Positions 1-8,422 of a stretch of DNA of 64,000 nucleotides are shown here, in pieces (position 1 is the first letter of the stretch; each line of letters begins with the position of its first letter). The stretch spans positions 248,001-312,000 of the forward strand of contig NZ_BMNZ01000002.1 of NCBI RefSeq assembly GCF_014646815.1. The letters run 5' to 3'. Below the pieces are notes generated by a model. That model did no database searches, was not told where the DNA came from, and was given only the letters and a program-made list of their open reading frames with translations. Source of the DNA: Terrabacter tumescens (GTDB lineage Bacteria; Actinomycetota; Actinomycetes; Actinomycetales; Dermatophilaceae). The translations under genes and the position numbers were made by a program.

Positions 1-302
1 CCCTGACCAAGGGTCGCGAGGTCCGCGAGATCAAGGACCTCGACCAGGCCAAGGGCATCAAGGGCCAGCTCGAGGCCACCTCGGTCAAGGTCCCGGCCAA
101 GTCCGGCCAGTCCGGTCGCCTCTTCGGCGCCGTCAGCAACGGTGACATCGCCGCAGCCGTCAAGGCTGCCGGTGGCCCCGAGCTCGACAAGCGCAAGATC
201 GAGGTCAAGCAGGCCATCAAGACGCTCGGCTCCTACGAGGCGACCGTCCGTCTGCACCCCGAGGTCGCGGCGACCCTGACCTTCGAGGTCGTCCCCGCCT
301 GA
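1..302 (+). CDS. rplI: 50S ribosomal protein L9, 3' part
   Basis: This is the C-terminal end of ribosomal protein L9, which binds 23S rRNA in the large subunit; the 5' end lies outside the window. The visible 99 residues read as the L9 C-terminal domain, with the stretch SGRLFGAVSNGDIAAA and an ending in LHPEVAATLTFEVVPA. The stop is at 300-302 and a strong hairpin follows 20 bases later, so this is the last gene of its transcript. In many actinobacteria rplI is followed by a MATE exporter and dnaB; here both are present but 10.5 and 23 kb away. Confidence 0.95.
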   Translation, partial: LTKGREVREIKDLDQAKGIKGQLEATSVKVPAKSGQSGRLFGAVSNGDIAAAVKAAGGPELDKRKIEVKQAIKTLGSYEATVRLHPEVAATLTFEVVPA

Positions 303-322
303 CCATCGAGGTCTGATCGGCC

Positions 323-360
323 GAAGGGCCGGGCTCCGCACACGCGGAGCCCGGCCCTTC
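323..360 (+). terminator. Terminator hairpin after rplI
   Basis: A perfect 17-bp inverted repeat (arms 323-339 and 344-360, loop ACAC) begins 20 bases after the rplI stop. There is no long T-run, as is usual in such GC-rich genomes. It separates rplI from the convergent small secreted-protein gene and could serve both strands. Confidence 0.85.
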
Positions 361-476
361 GTCATGCCCACCGGCCGGGCAGCCGCACACCCCCGGGCCA
401 GCCGTACGCCGTGCACGGTGTGGCGTCGACCCGAGGGTGTGCGGCTGGCACGCGGCCGAGGGCCGAGGGCCGCGAG

Positions 477-914
477 TCAGCGGCGGCCGACGACCGTGAC
501 GGTTGCGTCGAAGAGGTTCCACGGCGTGTTGCCGGCGGCGTCCGGCACCTCGAGGTGGCCGTGCACCCAGACCCGCCCCTGCCGCAGTGCGCCCGCCGGG
601 GCGGTGACCGTCCAGGACCGCGTCGTCCCGTCGCACGTGACCGCGACCTGGCCCGAGGTGGACGCGCCCGAGCGTGCGACGAGCTCGATGCCGATGGTGC
701 CGGGGCCCGAAGCCACCGCGGCGTCCGGGACGGTGCACGTGTAGGTGCCGCCGAGGCTCACTCGGTCGGCGGTGAGACGAGCCTGGTGGTCGACGGTGAC
801 GATTCCGAGGTCAGGAGCCCCACCGGCGTGAGCGGGTGCGACGGCGAGGGCCGTCGTCGTGAGCGCCGCGGTGGCGGCGAGGGTGAGGGCGGTCAGGGTG
901 CGGGTGACGGACAT
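477..914 (-). CDS. Small secreted protein, unrecognised family
   Basis: A 145-residue protein with a Sec signal peptide: a basic start (MSVTRT), a hydrophobic run and a cleavage site near AHA-GG around residue 30. The mature part is about 115 residues, rich in Thr, Val and Gly, with two Cys (TYTC and VTC) that could form a disulfide; it looks like a small beta-sandwich. An upstream in-frame ATG at 947 exists, but AAGGGG eight bases before the ATG at 914 and the signal peptide favour 914. I do not recognise the family. It stands alone, convergent with rplI. Confidence 0.7.
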   Translation of the reverse strand: MSVTRTLTALTLAATAALTTTALAVAPAHAGGAPDLGIVTVDHQARLTADRVSLGGTYTCTVPDAAVASGPGTIGIELVARSGASTSGQVAVTCDGTTRSWTVTAPAGALRQGRVWVHGHLEVPDAAGNTPWNLFDATVTVVGRR

Positions 915-1038
915 GTGTGGATCCCCTTGTCGGTTGGGCTCGTTCATCGAGCCGTGCCCATCAAGACCGTCACGTCGGCGAGAAGGTTGTCACGAGGTGC
1001 CGACGTGGACACTCGGGTGCGGGGAGGGACAGGAAGGC

Positions 1039-2070
1039 TCAGGTGGAGTCGCGGATGACGAGGTGGGTGTCGAGGGTCGTCACGCGGGGCGGGGACTCGC
1101 CGGCGAGCAGCCGCAGCAGGGTGTCGGCCATGACGACGCCCATCTCCTGGGCCGGCTGCGCGACCGTGGTGAGGCCGACCTTGCCGCGCGTGGCGTACTT
1201 GCTGTTGTCGAAACCGACGATCGCGACGTCCTCGGGCACCCGCAGGCCGCGCTCCGCGAGGGCGACGAGCGCGCCGCTCGCCATGAGGTCGCTCGCCACG
1301 AAGATCGCGTCGACGTCGGGGTAGGTGTCGACGAGGGTCAGCGCGGCCCGGATGCCGCCGGCCTCGGTGAAGTCGCCGTGGGCGATGCGGTGGTCCGACA
1401 GCCCGGCCGCGGCCAGGGCGTCGTGCCAACCCTGCTCGCGGTCGACGGAGGCCGGCATGTCCGCCGGTCCGGTGATGGTCGCGATCGCCGTGTGGCCACG
1501 GTCGATGAGGTGCTGAGTGCCGGTGACGGCGCCGAGACGGTTGTCGACGTCGATGTAGTAGTCGCTGTCCTTGGCCCCGTCGCCGATGGGCCGGCCACCG
1601 AACACGACGGGCAGCGACCGGCTGAGCGAGGTGAGGAAATGGTCGCCGGAGTGGTGCGAGACGACGATGGCGCCGTCGACGTTGCCGCCGAGCAGGTAGC
1701 GGCGGGTCTTCTCCGACGGGCTGCTCGGGTGGGTCAGCTGAAGGTTGAGCACGTACTCGCTGTCGTCGAGCCGGTCGCTGATGCCCTGGACGACATCGGC
1801 GAAGTACGGGTCACCGAAGAAGCGGTGCGCGTCCTCGGGCACGACGAGCGCGATCGACATCGTGGCCCGCGCGACGAGCGAGCGGGCGGCCCGGTTGGGC
1901 ACGTAGTTCAGCTCGGCGATCGCCTTCTCCACGACGGCGAGCACGTCCGGGCTGACCCGGGGCGAGCCGTTGATGACGCGCGAGACCGTGGCCCGGGACA
2001 CGCCGGCCACCCGGGCGACCTCCTCGAGGGTGGGTCGCCCGACGTGGGTGGCCAGCGTCCCGTCGGTCAT
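1039..2070 (-). CDS. cebR: LacI-family repressor, CebR-like
   Basis: A 343-residue sugar-responsive repressor. An N-terminal helix-turn-helix (about residues 12-35, TLEEVARVAGVSRATVSRVI) is followed by a periplasmic-binding-protein-like sensor ending in the VAIVGFDNSKYA region, the full family length. It is the last gene of the operon and overlaps the upstream beta-glucosidase stop by ATGA. Two operators at 6977-7023 resemble the published CebR box TGGGAGCGCTCCCA, and the gene order matches the actinobacterial cebEFG-bglC-cebR locus. Repression relieved by cellobiose or cello-oligosaccharides is therefore inferred. The sugar specificity itself is not shown by the sequence. Confidence 0.8.
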   Translation of the reverse strand: MTDGTLATHVGRPTLEEVARVAGVSRATVSRVINGSPRVSPDVLAVVEKAIAELNYVPNRAARSLVARATMSIALVVPEDAHRFFGDPYFADVVQGISDRLDDSEYVLNLQLTHPSSPSEKTRRYLLGGNVDGAIVVSHHSGDHFLTSLSRSLPVVFGGRPIGDGAKDSDYYIDVDNRLGAVTGTQHLIDRGHTAIATITGPADMPASVDREQGWHDALAAAGLSDHRIAHGDFTEAGGIRAALTLVDTYPDVDAIFVASDLMASGALVALAERGLRVPEDVAIVGFDNSKYATRGKVGLTTVAQPAQEMGVVMADTLLRLLAGESPPRVTTLDTHLVIRDST

Positions 2071-3596
2071 GGGCTCGATTCTCCTGCGGATTCGTCGCCC
2101 GCAGCGCTGGCGTCCGGCTCGGCCCACGGGGCGGGCAGCCGGCGGGTCGCGATGATCCGGGCGAGGTCGAGTGCGCTGGCCTTGGGGGTGCGCACCTGGG
2201 TGTCGTAGTCGACTCGGACGATACCGAAGCGCTTGGCGTATCCCCACGCCCATTCGAAGTTGTCGAGCAGCGACCAGTAGAAGTAGCCGCGCACCGGCAC
2301 GCCCGCGTCGACCGCGTCGAGGATCGCACCGAGGTGCGAGCGGACGTATGCCGTGCGGCCGCGGTCGTCGACGAAGCCGTCCTCGTCGGGGACGTCGTCG
2401 AAGGCGGCGCCGTTCTCGGTCACGTGCAGGGTGACACCGGCCGGACCGGCATACTCCTCGTGCAGTCGGACGAGCAGGCGGGTCAGGCCCTCGGGCTGGA
2501 TCTCCCAGTCCATCGCAGTGACGGGCAGGCCGCGTGGGTGGCGGTGGGAGTTGTCCGCAGCGGGGAACGGCGAGCGGGTGAGCCGACCGCCGTTGACGCT
2601 GTCGGAGAGGGCGGCCGCGGGCGGCTCGTGGCCGATGGCCTCGCCGTTGTAGTAGTTGACGCCGAGCACGTCGATGGGCGTGGAGGTGACCTCGAGGTCG
2701 CCGTCCATGATGTGGTCCTCGAGTCCCAGGTGGCGGACGTCGTCGAGGAGGTCTGCCGGGTAGGCGCCGCGGAAGATCGGGTCGAGGAAGATCCGGTTCA
2801 TCTGGGCGTCGACACGTCGCGCGGCGTCGACGTCGCGGGGGTCGGACGGGTCGAGCGGGTCGGCGACGGTGAAGTTGAGCGTCAGGCCGAGCTCGAGCGA
2901 CGCGTCCCGGGCGCGCAGCTCCTGCACGACGCGGCCGTGCGCGAGCATCAGGTGGTGCGCGGCGGCCAGGCCGTCCTCCGGTGAGGTGCGTCCCGGCGCG
3001 TGCATGCCGCCGGTGTAGCCGAGGAAGGCGGCGCAGAACGGCTCGTTGAGCGTCGTCCACGTGCGCACCCTGTCGCCGAGCCGGTCGTGCACGGCGAGCG
3101 AGTAGTCGACGAACCGGTCGACGGTCTCGCGCGAGGTCCAGCCGCCGCGGTCCTCGAGGGCCTGGGGCAGGTCCCAGTGGTAGAGCGTCAGCCACGGCGC
3201 GACGCCGGCCTCGAGGAGCGAGTCGACGAGCCGCTCGTAGAAGTCGAGGCCCTTGGCGTTGACGGGCCCGCCGTCGGGACACACCCGGTCCCACGACGTC
3301 GAGAAGCGGTAGGACTGCATCCCGAGCGACTTCATGAGAGCCACGTCGGCGGCATACCGGTGGTAGTGCTCGCACGCGACGTCGCCGGTGTCGCCGTCGA
3401 CGACGGCGCCCGGGGTGTGGCTGAAGGTGTCCCAGATCGAGTCGGTGCGGCCGTCCTCGTGACGGGCCCCCTCGATCTGGTAGGCGGCGGTCGCGACACC
3501 GAGGACGAAGTCCGCGGGCACCGGACGGCTCTGTGCCACCACGAGATCCGGGGTGGGGACGATGAGGGGCTGGGGGCTACGCGTCTGCGCGGTCAT
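2067..3596 (-). CDS. GH1 beta-glucosidase
   Basis: A 509-residue cytoplasmic glycoside hydrolase of family 1 that would hydrolyse imported beta-glucosides such as cellobiose to glucose. The acid/base is Glu185 in TLNEPF and the nucleophile is Glu394 in HVTENGAAF; the glycone-binding Gln40 (AAYQIEG) and WSLLDNFEWAWGYAKRFG are also present. No signal peptide is seen. The gene starts at the ATG overlapping the permease stop (ATGA at 3593-3596) and its own stop overlaps the repressor start in the same way, so translation is coupled. It corresponds to bglC of the ceb locus. Confidence 0.93.
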   Translation of the reverse strand: MTAQTRSPQPLIVPTPDLVVAQSRPVPADFVLGVATAAYQIEGARHEDGRTDSIWDTFSHTPGAVVDGDTGDVACEHYHRYAADVALMKSLGMQSYRFSTSWDRVCPDGGPVNAKGLDFYERLVDSLLEAGVAPWLTLYHWDLPQALEDRGGWTSRETVDRFVDYSLAVHDRLGDRVRTWTTLNEPFCAAFLGYTGGMHAPGRTSPEDGLAAAHHLMLAHGRVVQELRARDASLELGLTLNFTVADPLDPSDPRDVDAARRVDAQMNRIFLDPIFRGAYPADLLDDVRHLGLEDHIMDGDLEVTSTPIDVLGVNYYNGEAIGHEPPAAALSDSVNGGRLTRSPFPAADNSHRHPRGLPVTAMDWEIQPEGLTRLLVRLHEEYAGPAGVTLHVTENGAAFDDVPDEDGFVDDRGRTAYVRSHLGAILDAVDAGVPVRGYFYWSLLDNFEWAWGYAKRFGIVRVDYDTQVRTPKASALDLARIIATRRLPAPWAEPDASAAGDESAGESSP

Positions 3597-4486
3597 CCCT
3601 TGACTGCTCCTTGCATGATGCCGGAGACGAGCTGCTTCCCGGCGAAGACGAACAGGACGATGAGGGGCAGTGCCATGAGCACGACCCCGTTGAGCACGAG
3701 GGAGTAGTCGACGAAGTACGCCGCCTGCAGCTGCTGCAGGGCGACGGGCAGCGTCGGGTTGCCCGGGTCGAGGATGATGAAGGGCCAGAAGAAGTTGGTC
3801 CACGTCGCGATGAAGGTGAAGAGGCCGAGCATCGCCGCGCCCGGACGGGCGGCCGGCAGGGCCACCGACCAGAAGGTCCGCAGGGTCGAGGCGCCGTCGA
3901 CGCGCGAGGCCTCGATGAGCTCGTCGGGGAGCGCCTCGTGGAGGTACTGCGTCATCCAGAAGACGCCGAAGGCGCTGACCGCGCTCGGCAGGATGACCGC
4001 CCACAGGCTGCCGATCCAGCCGAGCTTGCTCATGACGATGAAGAGCGGCACGATCCCGAGCTGCGTCGGCACGGCCATCGTCGCGATGACGAAGACGAGC
4101 AGCCCGCTCCGGCCGCGGAAGCGCAGCTTGGCGAAGGCGAAGCCGGCCATCGCCGAGAACAGCACGACGAGCACGGACACGGTGCCGCTGACGAGGATGC
4201 TGTTGCCGAGGGCCTTCCAGAACGGGATCGTCGTGATGACGGTGCTGGCGTTCTGCACGAAGTGCCCGCCCGGGATGAACGAGTACGGGTCCTGCACGAT
4301 CGCCGCGGAGTCCTTGCTGCCGATGACGTAGGACCACCAGAGCGGGAACGCCGAGCCGACGAGCACGATCGCGAGGAAGACGTATGCCGTGGGGCTGGCC
4401 TGGGTGCGCCGGACGAGGCCTGCGCCGCGGCGGGTCTTGACCGCGGGCTTCACGGCGGGGCCGGGGGTCAGGGTCGGGGCGGTCAT
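3593..4486 (-). CDS. Sugar ABC transporter permease, MalG type
   Basis: A 297-residue inner-membrane permease of the carbohydrate uptake family CUT1, with six hydrophobic segments and the EAA loop (LIEASRVDGASTLRTFWSVALP) that contacts the ATPase. It ends in the typical GAVKG tail. It overlaps the upstream permease gene by ATGA. No ATPase gene is present, as expected for actinobacterial CUT1 systems that share the MsiK ATPase encoded elsewhere. By position it is the CebG equivalent. Confidence 0.92.
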   Translation of the reverse strand: MTAPTLTPGPAVKPAVKTRRGAGLVRRTQASPTAYVFLAIVLVGSAFPLWWSYVIGSKDSAAIVQDPYSFIPGGHFVQNASTVITTIPFWKALGNSILVSGTVSVLVVLFSAMAGFAFAKLRFRGRSGLLVFVIATMAVPTQLGIVPLFIVMSKLGWIGSLWAVILPSAVSAFGVFWMTQYLHEALPDELIEASRVDGASTLRTFWSVALPAARPGAAMLGLFTFIATWTNFFWPFIILDPGNPTLPVALQQLQAAYFVDYSLVLNGVVLMALPLIVLFVFAGKQLVSGIMQGAVKG

Positions 4487-5478
4487 CGCTGTCCCTTCGA
4501 GGCGATCCGGCGGGTGACGAGGAAGTTGACGACCGCAAAGATGACGACGATGAGGAAGAGCATCCAGGCGACCGCGGCCGCGCGGCCGAAGTTCTTCTGC
4601 GTCCAGCCGAGCTGGTAGAGGTAGAGGGTCAGCGTCTGCCACTGGCGGTCGGCGCCGCCGAGGCCGTACTGGTCGTACATCCGCGGCTCGTCGAAGATCT
4701 GCAGGCCGCCGATGGTCGAGGTGATGACGACGAAGATGATGGTCGCCCGCAGCTGCGGGACGGTGATCGAGAAGAAGGTCCGCACGCGGCCGGCGCCGTC
4801 GATCATCGCGGCCTCGTAGTAGTCGCGCGGGATGGCCTGCATCGCGGCGAGGAAGATGAGCGCGTTGTAGCCGGTCCACCGGAAGTTGACCATCGTCGCG
4901 ATGGCGACGTGGCTCGGCAGGACCTCCTTGTGCCACTGGATCGGGTCGATGCCGACGAGGCCGAGCAGGTGGTTGACGAGGCCGAACTTGTCGCCGAACA
5001 GGTCGCTGAAGATGAGGGCGACGGCGACCGGGGCGACGACGTAGGGCAGCAGCACGCCCATCCGCCACAACGTCCGGGCCCGCAGGCCGCTGTCGAGCGC
5101 GGCGGCGATGAGCAGGGCCGCGATGACCTGGGGCACGCTCGAGAGCAGGAAGATGCTGATGGTGTTCTTCAGCGCGTTCCAGAAGTAGGGCTGAGCCAGC
5201 ACGTCGGTGTAGTTCTTCAGTCCGACGAAGTTGCCCTGGCCCCCGATGAGGCTCCACTTGTGGAGCGAGACCCACGCCGTGTAGAGCAGCGGGAAGAGCC
5301 CGACGACGCCGAAGAGGATGAAGAACGGCGAGATGTATGCGTACGGCGCGCCCTTCTCGTCGAGCTTCGTCAGGCGCCGGCGCCACCCCGAACGGGGCTT
5401 CATCGGCGAGCGCTGCACGAACGCGGGGGAGCCCGGCGAGTCGGGGTGCGTCGTGCGGGAGGGGGACTGAACGGTCAT
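4483..5478 (-). CDS. Sugar ABC transporter permease, MalF type
   Basis: A 331-residue permease partner of the downstream MalG-type protein. A cytoplasmic leader of about 50 residues is followed by six membrane segments; the EAA loop YYEAAMIDGAGRVRTFFSIT lies in the second half. It would form the heterodimeric channel of a CUT1 importer. It is separated from the binding-protein gene by 134 bases that hold a stem-loop. By position it is the CebF equivalent. Confidence 0.92.
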   Translation of the reverse strand: MTVQSPSRTTHPDSPGSPAFVQRSPMKPRSGWRRRLTKLDEKGAPYAYISPFFILFGVVGLFPLLYTAWVSLHKWSLIGGQGNFVGLKNYTDVLAQPYFWNALKNTISIFLLSSVPQVIAALLIAAALDSGLRARTLWRMGVLLPYVVAPVAVALIFSDLFGDKFGLVNHLLGLVGIDPIQWHKEVLPSHVAIATMVNFRWTGYNALIFLAAMQAIPRDYYEAAMIDGAGRVRTFFSITVPQLRATIIFVVITSTIGGLQIFDEPRMYDQYGLGGADRQWQTLTLYLYQLGWTQKNFGRAAAVAWMLFLIVVIFAVVNFLVTRRIASKGQR

Positions 5479-5500
5479 GGCGGTTCCGATGGTCGGGAGG

Positions 5501-5544
5501 ACGGCCCGGTGCCCGGGTCAGCGGTGCGTGTCGCACCGGGCCGT
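5501..5544 (-). promoter_or_regulatory. Intercistronic stem-loop between binding protein and permease
   Basis: Perfect 12-bp arms ACGGCCCGGTGC (5501-5512) and its complement (5533-5544) flank a 20-base loop. It sits between the binding-protein stop and the first permease start, with no T-run. Such elements usually protect the upstream mRNA or partly terminate, so that binding protein is made in excess of permease; that role is inferred. Confidence 0.6.
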
Positions 5545-5612
5545 CCTTGGTCGGCTGTTCGGTCAGCTGGTCAGCGGTTCGGCCGGCTCAGCTGGTCGGC
5601 TGGCGGCTGGGG

Positions 5613-6941
5613 TCAGCCGAGCGCCTTGACGTCGCCGAGCCACTTGTCCCAGGACTCCTGCGGGGAGGTGCCCTGCTCGACGCGGGTCAGGGCCTGCTGC
5701 ATCGCGTCGTTGATCGCGAAGTAGTGGGTGCCCTTGTACGGCGTGACCGTGACGGCCTTGGCCCGGTCGGCGAAGATCTGGCCGGTCGGTGCCTCGTTGA
5801 ACGAGGCGACCTTGAAGGAGAGCAGGTCCTGGCTCTCGAGGGCCTGCTTCTGGCTCGGGAAGGCGCCGACCTTCTTGAAGGCCTTGACCTGCTGCTCGGG
5901 CGCGGTCAGCCACGAGGCGAGGATCTGGGCCTCCTTCGGGTGCGCGCTCTGCTTGGGCACGGTCAGGTAGCTGCCGCCCCAGTTGCCACCGCCACCGGGG
6001 AAGGTGTTGGCGACGTCCCAGCCCTTGACGCCCTTGGCGTTGCCCTCGATGACGCCGACCATCCAGCCGGGGCAGAGCATCGTCGCGAAGCCGTCCTTCT
6101 GGAAGCTCGCCGTCCAGTCGTCGCCCCACTGCTGCAGCTTGGCCGACAGGCCGTCGGTGATGCCGGCCTGGATGACCTGGTCGTAGACCTTCTTGACGTC
6201 GGCGTTGTCGGTCGCCGTGATGCTGTCGTCGCTCGGGTTCTCGTAGGCGGCCGGGATCTGGTTGACCATGCCCTGGTAGGTCGCGCCGATGCTGTCGAAG
6301 AACGGCACCTTGGACTTGGCCTTGAACTGCTTGCCGGCGGCGAAGTAGCTCTCCCACGTGTTGCCGAAGAGCTTGGCGACCGACTCGCGGTCGCTCGGCA
6401 GGCCGGCCTTCTTGAAGAGGTCGCTGCGGTAGCAGATGGCCTCGGGGCCGGAGTCCGTGCCGTAGCCGATGAGGTGGCCGTCGGCGTCGGTGGCGGCCTT
6501 GGCCTTCCAGTCGAGCCAGCGTCCGGCGACGTCGGGGCTGTTGAGGTCGTTGAACTTGTCGGAGTACTGGAGCATCTCCGGGAGCCAGTCGACCTCGACG
6601 GCCTCGACGTCGGCCATGCCGCTGCCGGCCGAGAGGCGGGTGAAGAAGTTGTCGCGGGCCTCGTTGGAGGTCGCGGCCTTCTTGTGGGTGACCTTGATGT
6701 TCGGGTGCGACTTCTCGAACTCGGGGATGAGCTCCTCGTAGCCGAACTGGTTGAACGTCGCGAGGGTCAGGGTGACGGGACCGCCGGCGCCGCCGGTGCT
6801 CCCGGCCTGGGTGGCGGCACCGTCGCCGCTCGAGCCGGAGCTGCAGGCGGTCAGGGCCATGAGGCCGACGGTGAGGGTGGCGAGTACGGCATGGCGAGAG
6901 CGCACGGAAGGCGCGCCGATCCGGGTGGAACGGGATGTCAT
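5613..6941 (-). CDS. Sugar ABC transporter substrate-binding lipoprotein
   Basis: A 442-residue extracellular solute-binding protein. The lipoprotein signal ends in the lipobox LTAC at about residues 32-35, so it is anchored on the outer face of the membrane and delivers sugar to the two permeases encoded next. The mature part is a family 1 binding protein (TLATFNQFGYEELIPEFEKS near the start). The ATG at 6941 is chosen because AAAGGAG lies six bases upstream. It is the first gene of the operon, next to the two LacI-type operators, and corresponds to CebE by position. Confidence 0.92.
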   Translation of the reverse strand: MTSRSTRIGAPSVRSRHAVLATLTVGLMALTACSSGSSGDGAATQAGSTGGAGGPVTLTLATFNQFGYEELIPEFEKSHPNIKVTHKKAATSNEARDNFFTRLSAGSGMADVEAVEVDWLPEMLQYSDKFNDLNSPDVAGRWLDWKAKAATDADGHLIGYGTDSGPEAICYRSDLFKKAGLPSDRESVAKLFGNTWESYFAAGKQFKAKSKVPFFDSIGATYQGMVNQIPAAYENPSDDSITATDNADVKKVYDQVIQAGITDGLSAKLQQWGDDWTASFQKDGFATMLCPGWMVGVIEGNAKGVKGWDVANTFPGGGGNWGGSYLTVPKQSAHPKEAQILASWLTAPEQQVKAFKKVGAFPSQKQALESQDLLSFKVASFNEAPTGQIFADRAKAVTVTPYKGTHYFAINDAMQQALTRVEQGTSPQESWDKWLGDVKALG

Positions 6942-6976
6942 GGAGAGCTCCTTTGGTCTCATCCCCAGTGTGGGTG

Positions 6977-6990
6977 TGGGAGCGCTCTCC
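6977..6990. promoter_or_regulatory. LacI-type operator 1 (CebR-like)
   Basis: TGGGAGCGCTCTCC lies 36 bases upstream of the binding-protein start. It matches the known CebR box TGGGAGCGCTCCCA at 12 of 14 positions. With operator 2 it forms a pair whose centres are about three helical turns apart. Confidence 0.75.
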
Positions 6991-7007
6991 GTGCGTGAAA
7001 CGCGGCC

Positions 7008-7023
7008 GTGAGAGCGCTCTCAC
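7008..7023. promoter_or_regulatory. LacI-type operator 2 (perfect palindrome)
   Basis: GTGAGAGCGCTCTCAC is a perfect 16-bp palindrome with the GAGCGCTC core typical of LacI-family operators. It lies between the sugar operon and the divergent PfkB-family kinase and could affect both. Confidence 0.8.
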
Positions 7024-7154
7024 GAGGAGAATGGAGGTGCTGGGGGCGATCGGTCAAGGGCCGTGACCATTCCGTGACCTGAACGAGCGGCCGGATCGCG
7101 GCTAGCGTGGAGGTCCCGGCACTCGTCCGGGCCCCGGGATCCGAGGGAGGCACC

Positions 7155-8156
7155 ATGACCGTCGCGGCAATCGTGTACGACCTCGTTGCGATCGGTCGGG
7201 TGGGCGTCGACCTCTATCCCCTCCAGCACGGCGTGACCCTCGACGAGGTGCGCACCTTCGAGAAGTTCCTCGGTGGCAGCGCGGCCAACGTCACGGTCGC
7301 GGCGGCCCGGCACGGCCGGCGCGCGGCGCTCATCAGCGCGACCGCCGACGACGCCTTCGGGCGGTTCGTCCACCGGGAGCTGCTGCAGCTCGGCGTCGAC
7401 GACGTCTACGTCCAGACGGTCACGGGTGGACCGCCCACGCCGGTCACCTTCTGCGAGATCTTCCCGCCCGACTACTTCCCGCGGTGGTTCTACCGCTACC
7501 CGACGGCACCGGACCTGCTCATCACCCCGGATTCCCTTCCCCTGCAAGCGATCCGCGAGGCGCGTGTCTACTGGTCGAGCCTCACCGGCCTCAGCCAGGA
7601 GCCGAGCCGGGCCGCCCACCTCGCAGCCCTCGAGGAGCGCGCCCGAGCGCCCTTCACGGTGCTCGACCTGGACTACCAGGAGGCCTTCTGGCGCGACCGG
7701 GTCGGCGCCGCCGAGGACCCCCGCGACGACGCCCGCACCCAGGCGCGCGAGGCGTTGCGCCAGGCGACCGTCGCGGTCGGCAACCTCGACGAGTGCACCG
7801 TCGTCACCGGTGAGACCGACCCCGAGCGTGCGGCCCGCGCCCTGCTGGCCTCGGGTCTCGAGCTCGCGGTCGTCACGCAGGACGGTCGCGGCGTGCTGGC
7901 CATGACCCCCACGGAGCAGGTGCGCGTCTACGCCTTCCCGGTCACGGTAGTCAACGGCCTCGGCGGCGGGGACGCGTTCGGCGGCGCGCTCGTGCACGGC
8001 CTGCTCGCGGGCTGGGACCTCGAGCGCACCCTCCACTTCGCCGCCGTGGCCGGCGCGCTCGTCGTCGGCCGGCTCGCCTGCTCGACGGCCATGCCGACGA
8101 CGGCCGAGGTGCAGGCCATGCTGGCGGACGTCGAGGTGGCCGACGGGGCCATGTGA
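7155..8156 (+). CDS. iolC: PfkB-family sugar kinase, IolC-like (5-dehydro-2-deoxygluconokinase)
   Basis: A 333-residue ribokinase-family enzyme. The N-terminal signature is FLGGSAANVTVAAARHG, and the C-terminal ATP/catalytic signature reads NGLGGGDAFGGAL, with the catalytic Asp kept but Gly in place of the usual Ala of GAGD. VVNGLG-GDAFGGAL is typical of actinobacterial IolC, which phosphorylates 5-dehydro-2-deoxy-D-gluconate in myo-inositol breakdown. No other inositol gene is in the window, so another sugar substrate is possible. The ATG at 7155 follows GAGGGAGG. It is divergent from the LacI-controlled operon and shares its control region. Confidence 0.65.
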   Translation: MTVAAIVYDLVAIGRVGVDLYPLQHGVTLDEVRTFEKFLGGSAANVTVAAARHGRRAALISATADDAFGRFVHRELLQLGVDDVYVQTVTGGPPTPVTFCEIFPPDYFPRWFYRYPTAPDLLITPDSLPLQAIREARVYWSSLTGLSQEPSRAAHLAALEERARAPFTVLDLDYQEAFWRDRVGAAEDPRDDARTQAREALRQATVAVGNLDECTVVTGETDPERAARALLASGLELAVVTQDGRGVLAMTPTEQVRVYAFPVTVVNGLGGGDAFGGALVHGLLAGWDLERTLHFAAVAGALVVGRLACSTAMPTTAEVQAMLADVEVADGAM

Positions 8157-8216
8157 CTCGCCGTCAGTGTCCGTGCGTCATGCCCGACGAGTGCGCCGAG
8201 TGCCGGGAAAGAGAAA

Positions 8217-8264
8217 ACCCGCTCCTGCTGGTCACGTCGCCGAACTCGACCAGCAGGAGCGGGT
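8217..8264. terminator. Bidirectional terminator hairpin
   Basis: Perfect 17-bp arms (8217-8233 and 8248-8264) enclose a 14-base loop between the convergent kinase and AraC-type genes. Read on the minus strand the hairpin is followed by a T-rich tract (TTTTCTCTTT), so it looks like a true intrinsic terminator for the AraC gene. A smaller 8-bp hairpin follows at 8275-8303. Confidence 0.85.
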
Positions 8265-8422
8265 GCCCTTGACCCGGTGATCCGACAGGGGAGGAGATCA
8301 CCGAGTCGCACAGGAGCAACTCACGAGTACGACTATGGGCGCCGGACCTTAAAGAACGCTGGGAAACCCGTAGCAGTTGGCCCTGACTCCGCTCCCACCC
8401 GACCGTGGGATGCCCGGCGGGA

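Noticed and set aside
7107..7154. Longer N-terminus for the IolC-like kinase
   Set aside because: The extra 16 residues precede a strong ribosome-binding site at 7143-7150 and do not fit the family start.
8304..8422. Possible tRNA or small RNA near the AraC gene
   Set aside because: No T-loop GGTTCGAATCC-like block or cloverleaf pairing was found on either strand; only the two hairpins upstream are convincing.
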